Assembly (NCBI RefSeq): GCF_024435075.2
Contig: NZ_JAMZEG020000001.1
Location: forward strand, 1,220,078 to 1,284,077
Length of the DNA: 64,000 nt
Reading direction: 5' to 3'
Source: Marinomonas maritima
Lineage (GTDB): Bacteria; Pseudomonadota; Gammaproteobacteria; Pseudomonadales; Marinomonadaceae
In this document: positions 8,601 through 18,354 of the stretch, piece by piece
Layout: each line of letters begins with the position of its first letter
How positions within the stretch are numbered: the stretch's first letter is position 1
Notes under the pieces: generated by a model
The model's database searches: none
Told to the model about the DNA's origin: nothing
Seen by the model: the letters and a program-made list of their open reading frames with translations, nothing else
Translations under genes and position numbers: made by a program

Positions 8601-9797
8601 ATGTCAAATACAATAAATGGGACTCCGGTGTTGGTACAAAATGTACCCGCTTGGGGGGCAGTGATAGCGATGACGTTAGGTGTTTTCGGGTTGGTTACGG
8701 CAGAGTTTCTGCCGGCCAGCCTTTTAACGCCAATGGCTTCCGATCTTTCAATTACCGAAGGTATGGCCGGGCAAGCGGTTTCGGCTACTGCTATTTTTGC
8801 GGTGATTGCCAGTCTTTTAATAGCCACCGTTACCCGCAGGATTGATCGTCGTTATGTTTTGCTGGGATTTTCGATGCTGTTAACCATCTCGAATGTTCTT
8901 GTCGCCCTTGCACCGAATTTTGTTTTGCTGATGACAGGGCGCGTACTACTCGGAATTGCCCTTGGTGGCTTCTGGACTATGGCGGCAGCCACCGTTATGC
9001 GTCTGGTACCTGACAAAAGTATTCCACGTGCGCTGGCTATTTTGTTTAGTGGTGTTTCGGCAGCGACCATTTTTGCCGCACCGCTAGGCAGCTATCTTGG
9101 CGGCATTATTGGCTGGCGTAATGTTTTTCTGCTGGCATCCTTGCTTGGCGTTTTAGCTCTTGTGGTTCAGTTTGCTACTTTGCCAAGAATGCCGCCGCGG
9201 GGGCGAGCGACATTACGTACCCTGATTGCGGTGATGAATCGCCCTCGAATGAAGTTCGGTTTGTTTGCGCTAGTGCTGATTTTTACAGGTCATTTTGCTT
9301 TATTCACCTATGTCCGACCTTTCCTTGAAAGCGTTACTGGAGTAGCAACCGCTGGTGTTTCGGGTATTCTACTGGGTTTTGGTGTTGCTAATTTTATCGG
9401 TACTTACATTGCAGGGGCTTTGATTGCACGGTCGCTACGCCTGACGTTGACCATTATGCCGTTGATTATTGGTTTGGCTGGTATCGGGATGGTCAGTATT
9501 CAAGGTGCGGTTGCGCCAACGGCTGTATTAGTGGCTATCTGGGGAATGGCATTTGGTGGGGTTCCGGTTGCTTGGTCAACTTGGATTACACGTAGTGTCC
9601 CTGACGAAGCTGAAAGTGGTGGTGGGCTTCTGGTCGCCGCTATTCAGATTGGTATCGCGGCGGGGGCCGCGGCGGGTGGTTTTGTTTTTGATGTCAGTGG
9701 TGCACTTGGTGTTTTCACTATCTCCGCCCTGATACTTCTGGCCTCTGCTTTCATCGTTACGCTGGGCCTGCGGATCTCGCCTGTGGAAATAAAATAG
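8601..9797 (+). CDS. MFS exporter, NepI-like (DHA1 family)
   Basis: A 398-residue, 12-helix major facilitator. It follows the E. coli purine-ribonucleoside exporter NepI (YicM) closely: VEFLPVSLLTPMA is matched by AEFLPASLLTPMA, RLVP is conserved after the GRVLLGIALGGFW helix, and WSTWITRS is matched near the end. The start is ATG 8601 with AAGAGGA seven bases upstream; the frame is open further upstream but without a ribosome site. The divergent AraC gene and the operator between them suggest inducible export. The substrate is unproven: purine nucleosides or a drug. Confidence 0.88.
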   Translation: MSNTINGTPVLVQNVPAWGAVIAMTLGVFGLVTAEFLPASLLTPMASDLSITEGMAGQAVSATAIFAVIASLLIATVTRRIDRRYVLLGFSMLLTISNVLVALAPNFVLLMTGRVLLGIALGGFWTMAAATVMRLVPDKSIPRALAILFSGVSAATIFAAPLGSYLGGIIGWRNVFLLASLLGVLALVVQFATLPRMPPRGRATLRTLIAVMNRPRMKFGLFALVLIFTGHFALFTYVRPFLESVTGVATAGVSGILLGFGVANFIGTYIAGALIARSLRLTLTIMPLIIGLAGIGMVSIQGAVAPTAVLVAIWGMAFGGVPVAWSTWITRSVPDEAESGGGLLVAAIQIGIAAGAAAGGFVFDVSGALGVFTISALILLASAFIVTLGLRISPVEIK

Positions 9798-9826
9798 TGT
9801 AAATATCGTTCATTTCTAATATCTCA

Positions 9827-9860
9827 CCCTCGGTTGTCTCACGATTACCGAGGGATTTGT
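9827..9860 (+). terminator. Hairpin after MFS gene
   Basis: ccctcggt / accgaggg with a 12-base loop, followed by a T-rich stretch (atttgtattgt). It is probably a weak terminator. Confidence 0.5.
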
Positions 9861-9901
9861 ATTGTCCCTAAACTGTCCCTCTTTGCCTTCTTGCATTAAA
9901 A

Positions 9902-10567
9902 TCAGTTTATCAATAATCGCAAACCGAGTGATGTCATAAGTAAGCCAGTGACGCGTTCGATCCATATTTTAAAGACCAACACTTTCTTTTGAATTCTCGC
10001 TGACGTGAGTAAACAAGCAACTAAAGCAAACCAAACAAAATGCGCTAAAGCAATATAAGCACCATAGCTAAGCTCCATCAGCAAAGACGAATCGGTTGAA
10101 ATGACTTGGCTAAACAACGAAACGATGAATAGCATGGTTTTCGGGTTGAGTGCGTTACAAGCAAACCCTGACCAAAAAGCTGAACTATTTCTGGTGAGTT
10201 TGTTCTGAGGTAAATTTTCATTTTTTAATGGTTCAGATGTCTGATTGGTCTTTGTTTTAATTAAGATCCTCTTGATGTCCGGCCACAAAGCAGAAACACC
10301 TAACCAAATAAGATACATCCCCCCAAGGTAACGTAACGTATTCAACACCCAAACGTTGTTGGCAAATACAATACCGAGCCCGAATAAGGTATAAGCGAGA
10401 TGAACACTAATCGCGGCACTAATTCCCAAAGCGCATAAAATACCGTTGCGTCGTCCTTTTAATAACGCCACTTTTGACACCATGGCAAAATCCGGTCCGG
10501 GGCTAATCACTGCTAACAATGTAATAACGGCAACGGAATACAATTCAAATTGATCTATGTTTATCAT
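9902..10567 (-). CDS. LysE/RhtB-family amino-acid exporter
   Basis: A 221-residue membrane protein with about six hydrophobic segments and the family signature ISPGPDFAMVSK near residue 22, with a GISAAISVH helix after it. The family exports amino acids or homoserine lactone-type metabolites. It is divergent from a LysR gene, a common regulator-exporter pairing. The central loop is long and charged (about residues 108-128). The substrate cannot be inferred. Confidence 0.9.
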   Translation of the reverse strand: MINIDQFELYSVAVITLLAVISPGPDFAMVSKVALLKGRRNGILCALGISAAISVHLAYTLFGLGIVFANNVWVLNTLRYLGGMYLIWLGVSALWPDIKRILIKTKTNQTSEPLKNENLPQNKLTRNSSAFWSGFACNALNPKTMLFIVSLFSQVISTDSSLLMELSYGAYIALAHFVWFALVACLLTSARIQKKVLVFKIWIERVTGLLMTSLGLRLLIN

Positions 10568-10648
10568 GGTAAGAGACTCCTATCTGTGAATAATACGAGT
10601 ATGAATTAAGATATTTATTAATAAAATCGATCATTAATAGAGGACACT

Positions 10649-11551
10649 GTGAGTAATAATCACATAAAGAGACGTTTACCTCCTTTGGGTGCATTGACGG
10701 CCTTTGAGTCATCTGCGCGCCATCAAAGCTTTTCACGTGCTGCTCAAGAGTTGCACTTGACCCACGGAGCCATCAGTCGAGCGGTTGCACAAATTGAAAC
10801 GCGCCTAGGCGTGGACTTATTTGTGCGACGCAATCGTCGCGTTTACTTGACTGCCGCCGGACAGCGGCTAAAGAAAACGGCCACCGAAACTCTAGATGCT
10901 TTGAGTCTCACCGTAGAAGAAATACATCGGCACGACAGCGGCTCGCCTTTTTTAACGATTTCCTGTGAGCCAAGTTTAGCAATGCGCTGGTTAATGCCGC
11001 GATTAGGTGAATTCCGAACGCTCTGTCCAGAATTAAACGTTGATTTGCGCATGGCGGGTGGGCCAATTGATTTACTGTCTGAAAATTGTGACATTGCTAT
11101 CCGAAGGATGGACTTCGGCGTGAACGACGACTATCAAATCACAACGCTTTGCTCTGAATTAGCCGGCCCAGTATGTACAACCGCCTATTGGAATGACCAT
11201 ATTGCTCAAGATTTAAGTAACGCCAACTGGTTACACAGTCGAACTCGACCCAATGCATGGGATGATTGGAAAGCGGCTTACGGTTTGGAAAGAATTACTC
11301 CAAAAAGTGAGCAGCACTTTGATCACTTTTTTTATAGCTTGCAAGCTGCCCAAGATAGGCTTGGGATTGCCATTGGTTCAGTACCATTAGTGTCTGACGA
11401 TCTAAAAACGCAGAGACTCATTGCGCCATTAGGTTTACAGCCCACCGGCTATGATTACGCCGTACTTACTTTAGAGGATCCAAGCCAAGACCCGAGAGTT
11501 TCCGCTTTTTGTCGATGGTTAATGGAATCAATAGATCAAATGAACGAATAG
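10649..11551 (+). CDS. LysR-family regulator, GcvA-like
   Basis: A 300-residue LysR regulator. The N-terminal helix-turn-helix (FSRAAQELHLTHGAISRAVAQIE, about 28-50) is of the GcvA/AmpR type, followed by a substrate-binding domain beginning with LTISCEPSLAMRWLMPRL. The start is GTG with AGAGGA upstream. It is transcribed away from the LysE exporter, with 81 bases between them, and probably controls it. Despite the GcvA likeness and the sox operon downstream, a role in glycine metabolism is only a possibility. Confidence 0.88.
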   Translation: MSNNHIKRRLPPLGALTAFESSARHQSFSRAAQELHLTHGAISRAVAQIETRLGVDLFVRRNRRVYLTAAGQRLKKTATETLDALSLTVEEIHRHDSGSPFLTISCEPSLAMRWLMPRLGEFRTLCPELNVDLRMAGGPIDLLSENCDIAIRRMDFGVNDDYQITTLCSELAGPVCTTAYWNDHIAQDLSNANWLHSRTRPNAWDDWKAAYGLERITPKSEQHFDHFFYSLQAAQDRLGIAIGSVPLVSDDLKTQRLIAPLGLQPTGYDYAVLTLEDPSQDPRVSAFCRWLMESIDQMNE

Positions 11552-11895
11552 AATTAAAAAGTATCCATATGATTCATGGGGCGCTAATTTAGTGAAAGTT
11601 ATGGCATACAATATTCTTATTCTGAACGTCTTCTTCTTTCGTAAAAAACGCGTAAACAGGCCGTTTGACCCTCTTTCTTTTTGCTATTTTTAGCCTTGAT
11701 TAAAAGCGTCATTTTTCCTCTGTCGTAAATTGTCATCCGCTGGACGCTCCCAAGCATAAGATCGTAAATTTTTATCTCTATTATCACGGTGAAAGCTCAT
11801 TCTATGGCGTCTTCAGTTAGCTGAGCGTCGCAGCCATTTTAATCACACCACGATAATCGCTTGAGTCGATTGTTTTATGTAAGGGAGCTGATCTG
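11552..11895 (+). promoter_or_regulatory. sox operon upstream region
   Basis: This 344-base region has no gene. It holds two copies of TCGTAAATT (11723-11731 and 11762-11770, 39 bases apart start to start), possible activator sites, and the soxB ribosome site AAGGGAGC at 11881-11888. In Pseudomonas the sox operon is controlled by the AraC/GATase-type regulators GbdR and SouR; whether the same holds here is unknown. Confidence 0.35.
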
Positions 11896-13149
11896 ATGCA
11901 GCATTATTCAGGCTTTGGGTTGTTAAAGCACAGTCTTAGCCACCACGAGAACTGGCAGCGGGTATGGCGCAATCCAACCCCTAAAAAGCAATACGATGTC
12001 ATTATTATTGGCGGCGGTGGTCATGGCTTAGCAACAGCATATTATTTAGCTAAAGAACACGGTATTACAAATGTTGCTGTGTTGGAAAAAGGCCATTTGG
12101 GCGGCGGTAATGCGTGTCGTAATACCACGATAGTACGTTCTAACTATCTTTGGGACGAATCGGCCGCTCTGTATGAACATTCTATGCAGCTATGGGAAGG
12201 TCTAGCGCAAGAGCTGAATTACAACGTCATGTTTTCTCAGCGAGGTGTTTACCATACCTGCCATACATTGCAGGACATGCGTACCAATGAACGTTTGGTG
12301 GCCGCTAACCGTTTGCAAGGCATTGATAACGAAATGGTTGATGCAGAACAGTTACAAAAAGAAATTCCAACCTTGGACTGCTCGAAAAATGCTCGTTATC
12401 CCATCATGGGCGCATCGGTTCAGCGTCGTGCAGGTAATGCCCGCCATGATGCCGTGGTTTGGGGTTATGCACGAGCAGCGGATGCGTTGGGCGTTGACTT
12501 AATTCAAAACTGTGAAGTCATCGATATGGAAATTAATGATGGCAAGATCACAGGCGTAAAAACGAAACAATACGGCTTGCTAAAAGCGGATCGTGTTGGT
12601 TGTGTTGTTGCTGGTAACAGTGGTGTGTTGGCGAAAATGGCTGGTTTTGAATTGCCAGTAGAATCACATCCATTACAGGCGTTGGTGTCTGAGCCGATCA
12701 AACCCTTCCTTGATACGGTCGTGATGTCTAATCATGTTCATGGTTACATGAGTCAGTCAGATAAAGGCGATTTGGTCATCGGTGCTGGCATTGACGGCTG
12801 GGTAGGCTATGGCCAACGTGGGTCTTACGGAATAATTGAACATACGGTCCAAGCCATTGTTGAAATGTTTCCTTGCGCCAGCCGAGTTCGAATGAACCGT
12901 CAGTGGGGTGGTATTGTTGATGCTTGCCCAGACGCCAGTCCAATTATTTCTGAATCACCAGTGAAAAATTTGTTCTTTAACTGCGGTTGGGGAACGGGTG
13001 GATTTAAAGGCACGCCGGGTTCTGGCAACTTGTTTGCTCATACCCTAGCGGATGGGAAAGCACACCCAATAGCCGAGCCTTTTTCTATGAAACGTTTCTA
13101 TACTGGCGCACTGATTGATGAACATGGTGCTGCCGGCGTAGCGCACTAA
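11896..13149 (+). CDS. soxB: Sarcosine oxidase beta subunit
   Basis: A 417-residue subunit of heterotetrameric sarcosine oxidase, cytoplasmic. The FAD motif IIIGGGGHGLATAYYLA starts near residue 36. His184 in the NARHDAV segment fits the position where the family attaches FMN covalently. The subunit oxidises sarcosine (N-methylglycine) to glycine; the methyl group goes to tetrahydrofolate in the alpha subunit. It is the first gene of soxBDAG, 12 bases before soxD, with an AAGGGAG ribosome site. Confidence 0.95.
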   Translation: MQHYSGFGLLKHSLSHHENWQRVWRNPTPKKQYDVIIIGGGGHGLATAYYLAKEHGITNVAVLEKGHLGGGNACRNTTIVRSNYLWDESAALYEHSMQLWEGLAQELNYNVMFSQRGVYHTCHTLQDMRTNERLVAANRLQGIDNEMVDAEQLQKEIPTLDCSKNARYPIMGASVQRRAGNARHDAVVWGYARAADALGVDLIQNCEVIDMEINDGKITGVKTKQYGLLKADRVGCVVAGNSGVLAKMAGFELPVESHPLQALVSEPIKPFLDTVVMSNHVHGYMSQSDKGDLVIGAGIDGWVGYGQRGSYGIIEHTVQAIVEMFPCASRVRMNRQWGGIVDACPDASPIISESPVKNLFFNCGWGTGGFKGTPGSGNLFAHTLADGKAHPIAEPFSMKRFYTGALIDEHGAAGVAH

Positions 13150-13161
13150 AAGGGGATTGAA

Positions 13162-13482
13162 ATGTTACATATTTACTGCCCGCATTGTGCGGAATACCGT
13201 GTAGAAGAAGAGTTTCATGCTGTAGGTCAGGCGCATATTGCCCGTCCGTTAGACCCTGAAGCCTGTTCTGATCAGGAGTGGGGCGAGTTTTTGTTTTTCC
13301 GAAAAAATCCACGTGGCCTTCATCATGAATTATGGGTGCATGCTGCCGGTTGCCGGAAATTCTTTAATATGACTCGTGACACCCAGAGCTACGAAATCAA
13401 AGAAGTTTACAAGATTGGCGAGCAGCCATCTTTTGTCGCTAGTCCTGCTCAGCAACAAACTACGTCAGGAGCGCAATCATGA
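13162..13482 (+). CDS. soxD: Sarcosine oxidase delta subunit
   Basis: A 106-residue subunit. Cys6, Cys9, His60 and Cys64 form the family zinc site (CPHC near the start, HAAGC later). It is the small structural subunit of the SoxBDAG tetramer. The last 4 bases overlap the soxA start (ATGA), so translation is coupled. Confidence 0.95.
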   Translation: MLHIYCPHCAEYRVEEEFHAVGQAHIARPLDPEACSDQEWGEFLFFRKNPRGLHHELWVHAAGCRKFFNMTRDTQSYEIKEVYKIGEQPSFVASPAQQQTTSGAQS

Positions 13483-16400
13483 CCCAACAGAATCGCCTCA
13501 ATAACGGAGGTCGCATTGACCGCTCAACACCGTTAACTTTTACCTACAACGGTAAAAAATATAAAGGCTACAAAGGGGATACGTTGGCATCTGCGATGCT
13601 AGCAAACGGCATTGACGTTGTTGCGCGTAGTTTCAAATACAGCCGTCCTCGTGGCATTGTGGCGGCGGGTGCAGAAGAACCGAATGCCGTACTGCAACTG
13701 GGCGCGACAGAAGCGACTCAAGTACCCAATGTTCGAGCCACACAACAAGAGTTATTTGATGGCTTAGTGTCAGCGTCGACAAATGGCTGGCCAAGTGTTG
13801 ATACCGATATCATGGGAGTGATCGGTAAGATTGGCGGTAATATGATGCCCCCAGGTTTTTATTATAAAACCTTTATGTTTCCAGAGTCTTTGTGGGATAC
13901 CTACGAGTCAATAATTCGTAAAGCGGCGGGAATAGGGCGCGCACCACGAGAAAAAGATCCAGATACTTACGACACGATTAATCAGCATTGCGATGTGATG
14001 ATAGTCGGTGCAGGACCTGCCGGTCTGGCCGCAGCTTTAACCGCAGCGCGCGGTGGTGCTCGAGTCATTATTGCGGACGAACAGAATGAATTTGGTGGTA
14101 GCTTACTGAACGGCACCGAAAAATTGGATGGCAAACCAGCATCTGAGTGGATTCATGCTGTTGTTGAAGAGCTGAGTACGTATGATGATGTAATATTGTT
14201 GCCTCGTTCAACGGTCAACGGTTATCACGATCATAATTTTCTTACTATTCATGAACGTCGCACGGATCACCTAGCAGATATCGCGCCTGCTAATATGACT
14301 CGTCAGCGCATGCACCGAGTGCGTGCTAAATGGGTTGTATTAGCAACGGGTGCTCATGAACGTCCGCTGGTGTATGCCAATAATGACGTACCTGGTTGTA
14401 TGATTACCAGTGCTGTATCGGCTTATATCAATCGTTATAGCGTCGTACCTGGTAATGATTTGGTGGTCATGACGACCAATGATTACGGCTATCAAGCGGC
14501 TTTGGATTGGGCCGATGCAGGTCGTAATGTGGTCGCGATTGTTGATACACGTGATACCGCGATAGGTGATCGTATAGAAGCCGCGCGTCAACGTGGACTG
14601 AATATTATTTTAGGCTCTGCGGTGATTGAAGTGCAGGGTACTAAACGTGTCACCGGCGTTTCTGTAGCGGCATTGAATTCTGACGGCACTAAAGTGGTTG
14701 GTTCAGTGACTAAGTTGAAAGCGGATACGGTTGCCACCTCTGGCGGCTGGAGTCCTGTTATTCATCTATCTTGTCATACTGGTAGTCGTCCCGTTTGGAG
14801 CGATTCTGTCGTGGGTTTCTTGCCAGGACCAACGCCACAAAAACAGCTGACGGCTGGTGGCACCAATGGTCAGTATGAAACGTCAATGGCTTTGCAAGAA
14901 GGTTTAGACGCAGGTCAGAAAGCGCTAGCTAACATAAGTTTGGCAGCGGTTGAGGTTGTTTTGCCTAAGGTAGAAGCCTTAAAAATCGCGGCACCGATGA
15001 GCTTGTTCCATATTCCTCATCTGAAACCGACGTCTCAGGCGCCTAAGCAGTTTGTTGATTATCAGACAGATGTGACGGCTGCGGGTATTGAAATCGCTTG
15101 TCGCGAAGGCTTTGAAGCCATCGAGCACGTGAAGCGTTATACCGCGATGGGATTTGGTACTGACCAAGGTAAATTAGGCAACATTAACGGCATGGCCGTT
15201 GCTGCCAAAGCTTTGAATAAATCAATTCCTGAAACGGGTACCACGATTTTCCGCCCCAATTATACGCCAATTGCGTTCGGTGCGATTATTGGCCGTAACT
15301 GCGGTGCTTTGTTTGAGCCAGAACGTTATACGGCAATGCATAAATGGCACGTTGAACAAGGTGCGATGTTTGAAGATGTTGGCCAGTGGAAACGTCCATG
15401 GTACTTCCCTAAAGATGGTGAAAGTATGCAACAAACCCTTAATCGTGAGTGTTTGGCTGTACGTAATGCGGTCGGTATTCTGGATGCATCAACCTTAGGG
15501 AAAATCGATATACAAGGCAAAGACGCACGTGAATTCCTTGGTCGTGTTTACTCTAACGCTTGGGCTAAATTGGCGGTGGGTAAATGTCGTTATGGCCTAA
15601 TGTGTGGCGAAGACGGCATGGTATTTGATGATGGTGTCACAGCTTGTCTTGGTGAAAACCACTTTCTTATGACCACCACCAGTGGTGGCGCCGCACATGT
15701 ATATGAGTGGTTGGAAATTTATCATCAAACAGAGTGGCCTGAACTGGAAGTCTATTTCAATACAGTGACTGATCATTGGTCTACGGCAACGATTACTGGC
15801 CCTAACAGCCGGAAGTTGTTGGAAGAGCTGACGGATTTCGACGTTACGAATGATAATTTCCCCTATATGGATTGGAAACAGATTACGGTGGCGGGTGTGC
15901 CTGCACGTGTTTTCCGTATTTCTTTCACGGGTGAGCTATCTTTTGAGATTAACGTACAGGCTAACTACGGCATGGCGGTATGGGAAAAACTGATTGAAGC
16001 GGGTGATAAACACGGTTTGACCCCTTACGGCACAGAAACCATGCACGTTCTTCGCGCCGAGAAAGGTTTCATCATTGCGGGTCAAGATACGGATGGCTCT
16101 GTTCATCCTTTTGATTTGGGAATGGGCTGGTGTGTTTCTAACCAGAAACCCTTTAGCTACATTGGTAAACGAGGTATGAGTCGTTCTGATTGTGTGCGTG
16201 AAAACCGTAAGCAATTAGTTGGTTTGAAAACCAAAGATCCGAAGCAAGTGATTCCAGAAGGTTCCGCAGCGGTATTGGATCCAAAAGCGCCAATGCCTGT
16301 ACCAATCGAAGGCCATATCAGCTCAAGTTACTGGAGTGAATCGCTTGGTCATTCCATTGCGATGGGCTTCATTAAAGGCGGTTTGGATAAAATGGGTGAT

Positions 16401-16496
16401 ACTGTTTATTACCCATTAGCCGACGGCACAGTGATTGAAGCTGAAATTTGCAGCCCGATCTTCTTTGATCCGAAAGGGGAACGTCAAAATGTCTGA
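13479..16496 (+). CDS. soxA: Sarcosine oxidase alpha subunit
   Basis: A 1005-residue subunit in the usual order: an N-terminal 2Fe-2S-like fold that lacks iron-binding cysteines (about 10-100), an NAD(P)-binding oxidoreductase core with MIVGAGPAGLAAALTAA near 175, and a C-terminal GcvT-like aminomethyltransferase domain (about 600-1000). The last domain binds tetrahydrofolate and yields 5,10-methylene-THF from the methyl group of sarcosine. It overlaps soxD by 4 bases and soxG by 8. Confidence 0.96.
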   Translation: MTQQNRLNNGGRIDRSTPLTFTYNGKKYKGYKGDTLASAMLANGIDVVARSFKYSRPRGIVAAGAEEPNAVLQLGATEATQVPNVRATQQELFDGLVSASTNGWPSVDTDIMGVIGKIGGNMMPPGFYYKTFMFPESLWDTYESIIRKAAGIGRAPREKDPDTYDTINQHCDVMIVGAGPAGLAAALTAARGGARVIIADEQNEFGGSLLNGTEKLDGKPASEWIHAVVEELSTYDDVILLPRSTVNGYHDHNFLTIHERRTDHLADIAPANMTRQRMHRVRAKWVVLATGAHERPLVYANNDVPGCMITSAVSAYINRYSVVPGNDLVVMTTNDYGYQAALDWADAGRNVVAIVDTRDTAIGDRIEAARQRGLNIILGSAVIEVQGTKRVTGVSVAALNSDGTKVVGSVTKLKADTVATSGGWSPVIHLSCHTGSRPVWSDSVVGFLPGPTPQKQLTAGGTNGQYETSMALQEGLDAGQKALANISLAAVEVVLPKVEALKIAAPMSLFHIPHLKPTSQAPKQFVDYQTDVTAAGIEIACREGFEAIEHVKRYTAMGFGTDQGKLGNINGMAVAAKALNKSIPETGTTIFRPNYTPIAFGAIIGRNCGALFEPERYTAMHKWHVEQGAMFEDVGQWKRPWYFPKDGESMQQTLNRECLAVRNAVGILDASTLGKIDIQGKDAREFLGRVYSNAWAKLAVGKCRYGLMCGEDGMVFDDGVTACLGENHFLMTTTSGGAAHVYEWLEIYHQTEWPELEVYFNTVTDHWSTATITGPNSRKLLEELTDFDVTNDNFPYMDWKQITVAGVPARVFRISFTGELSFEINVQANYGMAVWEKLIEAGDKHGLTPYGTETMHVLRAEKGFIIAGQDTDGSVHPFDLGMGWCVSNQKPFSYIGKRGMSRSDCVRENRKQLVGLKTKDPKQVIPEGSAAVLDPKAPMPVPIEGHISSSYWSESLGHSIAMGFIKGGLDKMGDTVYYPLADGTVIEAEICSPIFFDPKGERQNV

Positions 16497-17160
16497 TGTA
16501 AATGTAATGACGGCTGCACAAAGCGCAGCTACGAAAGCCGCAGTAATGAATCAGGTGCCTGATTCTAAGATTGAAGGGCAGTCGCCGCTTCATCACGCGG
16601 ATTTTGACAACCTTGCAAAACAAGGACCTCAATCTGGTGGCGTATACCTTTGTGAACGTAAACTATTAGGTCATTTGACTCTGCGTTGTAATCCGAATAA
16701 TGCGGATCAACTAACGGCAGTAGAGCGAGTTTTAGGTGTGGCTTTGCCATTACAACCACTCACATCGGTAGAAAACGATAGCTACTCTATCCGTTGGATG
16801 TCACCTGATGAGTGGTTGATTTTAGTACCGGGCTTGGAAACCTTTAATATAGAAGCGGCATTTCGTGATGAAATGCCGGGCCATTATTCACTGGTTAACA
16901 GCAGTGGTGGTTCGACGGTATTAGAAATATCGGGTGAAAATGCGATTGATTTGTTGAAAAAATCGACTCCGATTGATCTGCATCTAACGGTATTCCCAGT
17001 CGGGAAAGTTGTGTCGACGTTGTTTGCTAAGACCACAACAACCATACGTCGACTTGATGAAGCTCGTTTTGAACTCGTTATTCGTCGTAGTTTTTCTGAT
17101 TATGTATGGCTATGGATTCAGGATGCTAGTCTGGAATATGGCCTTGTAATCGAAGCCTAA
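16489..17160 (+). CDS. soxG: Sarcosine oxidase gamma subunit
   Basis: A 223-residue subunit with a GcvT-like fold fragment (SIRWMSPDEWLILVP and NSSGGSTVLEISG blocks). I set the start at ATG 16489, preceded by GGGGAACGTCAAA and overlapping the end of soxA by 8 bases. The frame is open earlier, to 16435, but that region lies inside soxA. It ends the sox operon; a terminator follows. Confidence 0.93.
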   Translation: MSDVNVMTAAQSAATKAAVMNQVPDSKIEGQSPLHHADFDNLAKQGPQSGGVYLCERKLLGHLTLRCNPNNADQLTAVERVLGVALPLQPLTSVENDSYSIRWMSPDEWLILVPGLETFNIEAAFRDEMPGHYSLVNSSGGSTVLEISGENAIDLLKKSTPIDLHLTVFPVGKVVSTLFAKTTTTIRRLDEARFELVIRRSFSDYVWLWIQDASLEYGLVIEA

Positions 17161-17181
17161 TTTTTTATTTACCCCTCTGCT

Positions 17182-17212
17182 AAGGCTGGCCGTGTAGCGG
17201 TCAGCCTTTTTA
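17182..17212 (+). terminator. Terminator after soxG
   Basis: aaggctggcc / ggtcagcctt stem with a 7-base loop and a short T-run. It separates soxBDAG from purU, although purU may still receive read-through. Confidence 0.75.
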
Positions 17213-17241
17213 TTGGCTCAAATGATATTAAGAGATAGCTT

Positions 17242-18108
17242 ATGAAATCAAAAACCTTACCTTGGATTTTTACTGCCAGCTGCCCGAGCCTTATTGGTAC
17301 TGTAGATGTTGTGACTCGATACATGGCAGAAGCGGAAAACTACATAGACGAAATTCACTCTTTTGATGACAGAGAATCAGGTTTGTTTTTCATTCGTATT
17401 GAGTTTTTCCCTCCAAATGACGGCTTTAGTGAAGCGACGTTCACTGAAAAGTTTTCTTCCCGCGCGGCAGAATTTGATATGACGTGGGAATTGACGGCGC
17501 CAAATCATAAGCCAAAAGTGGCGATTATGGTGTCGAAATATGACCATTGCTTGAACGATTTACTCTATCGTTTCCGTACCGGTCAGCTGAATATCGATGT
17601 AACGGTTATTATTTCAAATCACCCTGACCTAGAAGAACTTGCGAAATGGCACGGTATTCCGTATTACCATTTGCCCATCACAGCCGAGACCAAGCTAGAA
17701 CAAGAAGCGAAGGTACGAGAGCTGATCGAGCAATACGATACTGAATTGGTTGTCTTAGCGCGTTACATGCAAGTGCTTTCACCAGGCATGTGCGAATACC
17801 TAGACGGCCGTGCGATTAATATCCATCATTCTTTATTGCCAGGATTTAAAGGCGCTCGCCCTTATCATCAAGCGTGGGAAAAAGGCGTCAAAATGGTCGG
17901 CGCAACCGCCCATTATGTTAACAATGACTTGGACGAAGGGCCGATTATCACTCAAGGCATTCAAACGGTAAACCATGCGCATTTCCCAGAAGATCTTGTG
18001 GCAAAAGGACAAGACATCGAACGTGTTACCTTGTTTAATGCAGTGAAATATCATGTTGAAAAACGTGTCTTCTTAAATGGTAAACGCACGGTTGTGTTTG
18101 GTGGGTAA
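17242..18108 (+). CDS. purU: Formyltetrahydrofolate deformylase
   Basis: A 288-residue enzyme with an N-terminal ACT domain (CPSLIGTVDVVTRYMAE) and a C-terminal formyltransferase-like domain carrying the catalytic set INIHHSLLPGF and the Asp in NNDLDEGPII. It hydrolyses 10-formyl-THF to formate and THF. Beside soxBDAG it makes metabolic sense: sarcosine demethylation loads one-carbon units on THF and PurU frees THF again. The same neighbourhood is known in Pseudomonas and rhizobia. Confidence 0.95.
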   Translation: MKSKTLPWIFTASCPSLIGTVDVVTRYMAEAENYIDEIHSFDDRESGLFFIRIEFFPPNDGFSEATFTEKFSSRAAEFDMTWELTAPNHKPKVAIMVSKYDHCLNDLLYRFRTGQLNIDVTVIISNHPDLEELAKWHGIPYYHLPITAETKLEQEAKVRELIEQYDTELVVLARYMQVLSPGMCEYLDGRAINIHHSLLPGFKGARPYHQAWEKGVKMVGATAHYVNNDLDEGPIITQGIQTVNHAHFPEDLVAKGQDIERVTLFNAVKYHVEKRVFLNGKRTVVFGG

Positions 18109-18155
18109 CGTCTTTTTTTTTAAGTAAAAAAATAAGCTAAAAACACACAAAGGGT

Positions 18156-18195
18156 AAAAGCAAAAAGCCGTTCGGGGGAGCGGCTTTTTGCTTTT
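18156..18195. terminator. Strong terminator after purU
   Basis: A perfect 15-bp inverted repeat (aaaagcaaaaagccg and its complement) with a 10-base loop. A- and T-tracts flank the GC core on both sides, so it could work in both directions. Confidence 0.88.
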
Positions 18196-18354
18196 CATAG
18201 AATATAAAATTTTCTTGATATTTAAAGGTGATAACCCCCCCTATTGTGAAAGCGACAACGTCTATTTTAGTGTGTGTGATTATGAGTGTTTTTTACCGAT
18301 GGGTAAGTCGAGTATACTCACTGCTTTCATTCAACACGTCGCGAAGTATTTTTT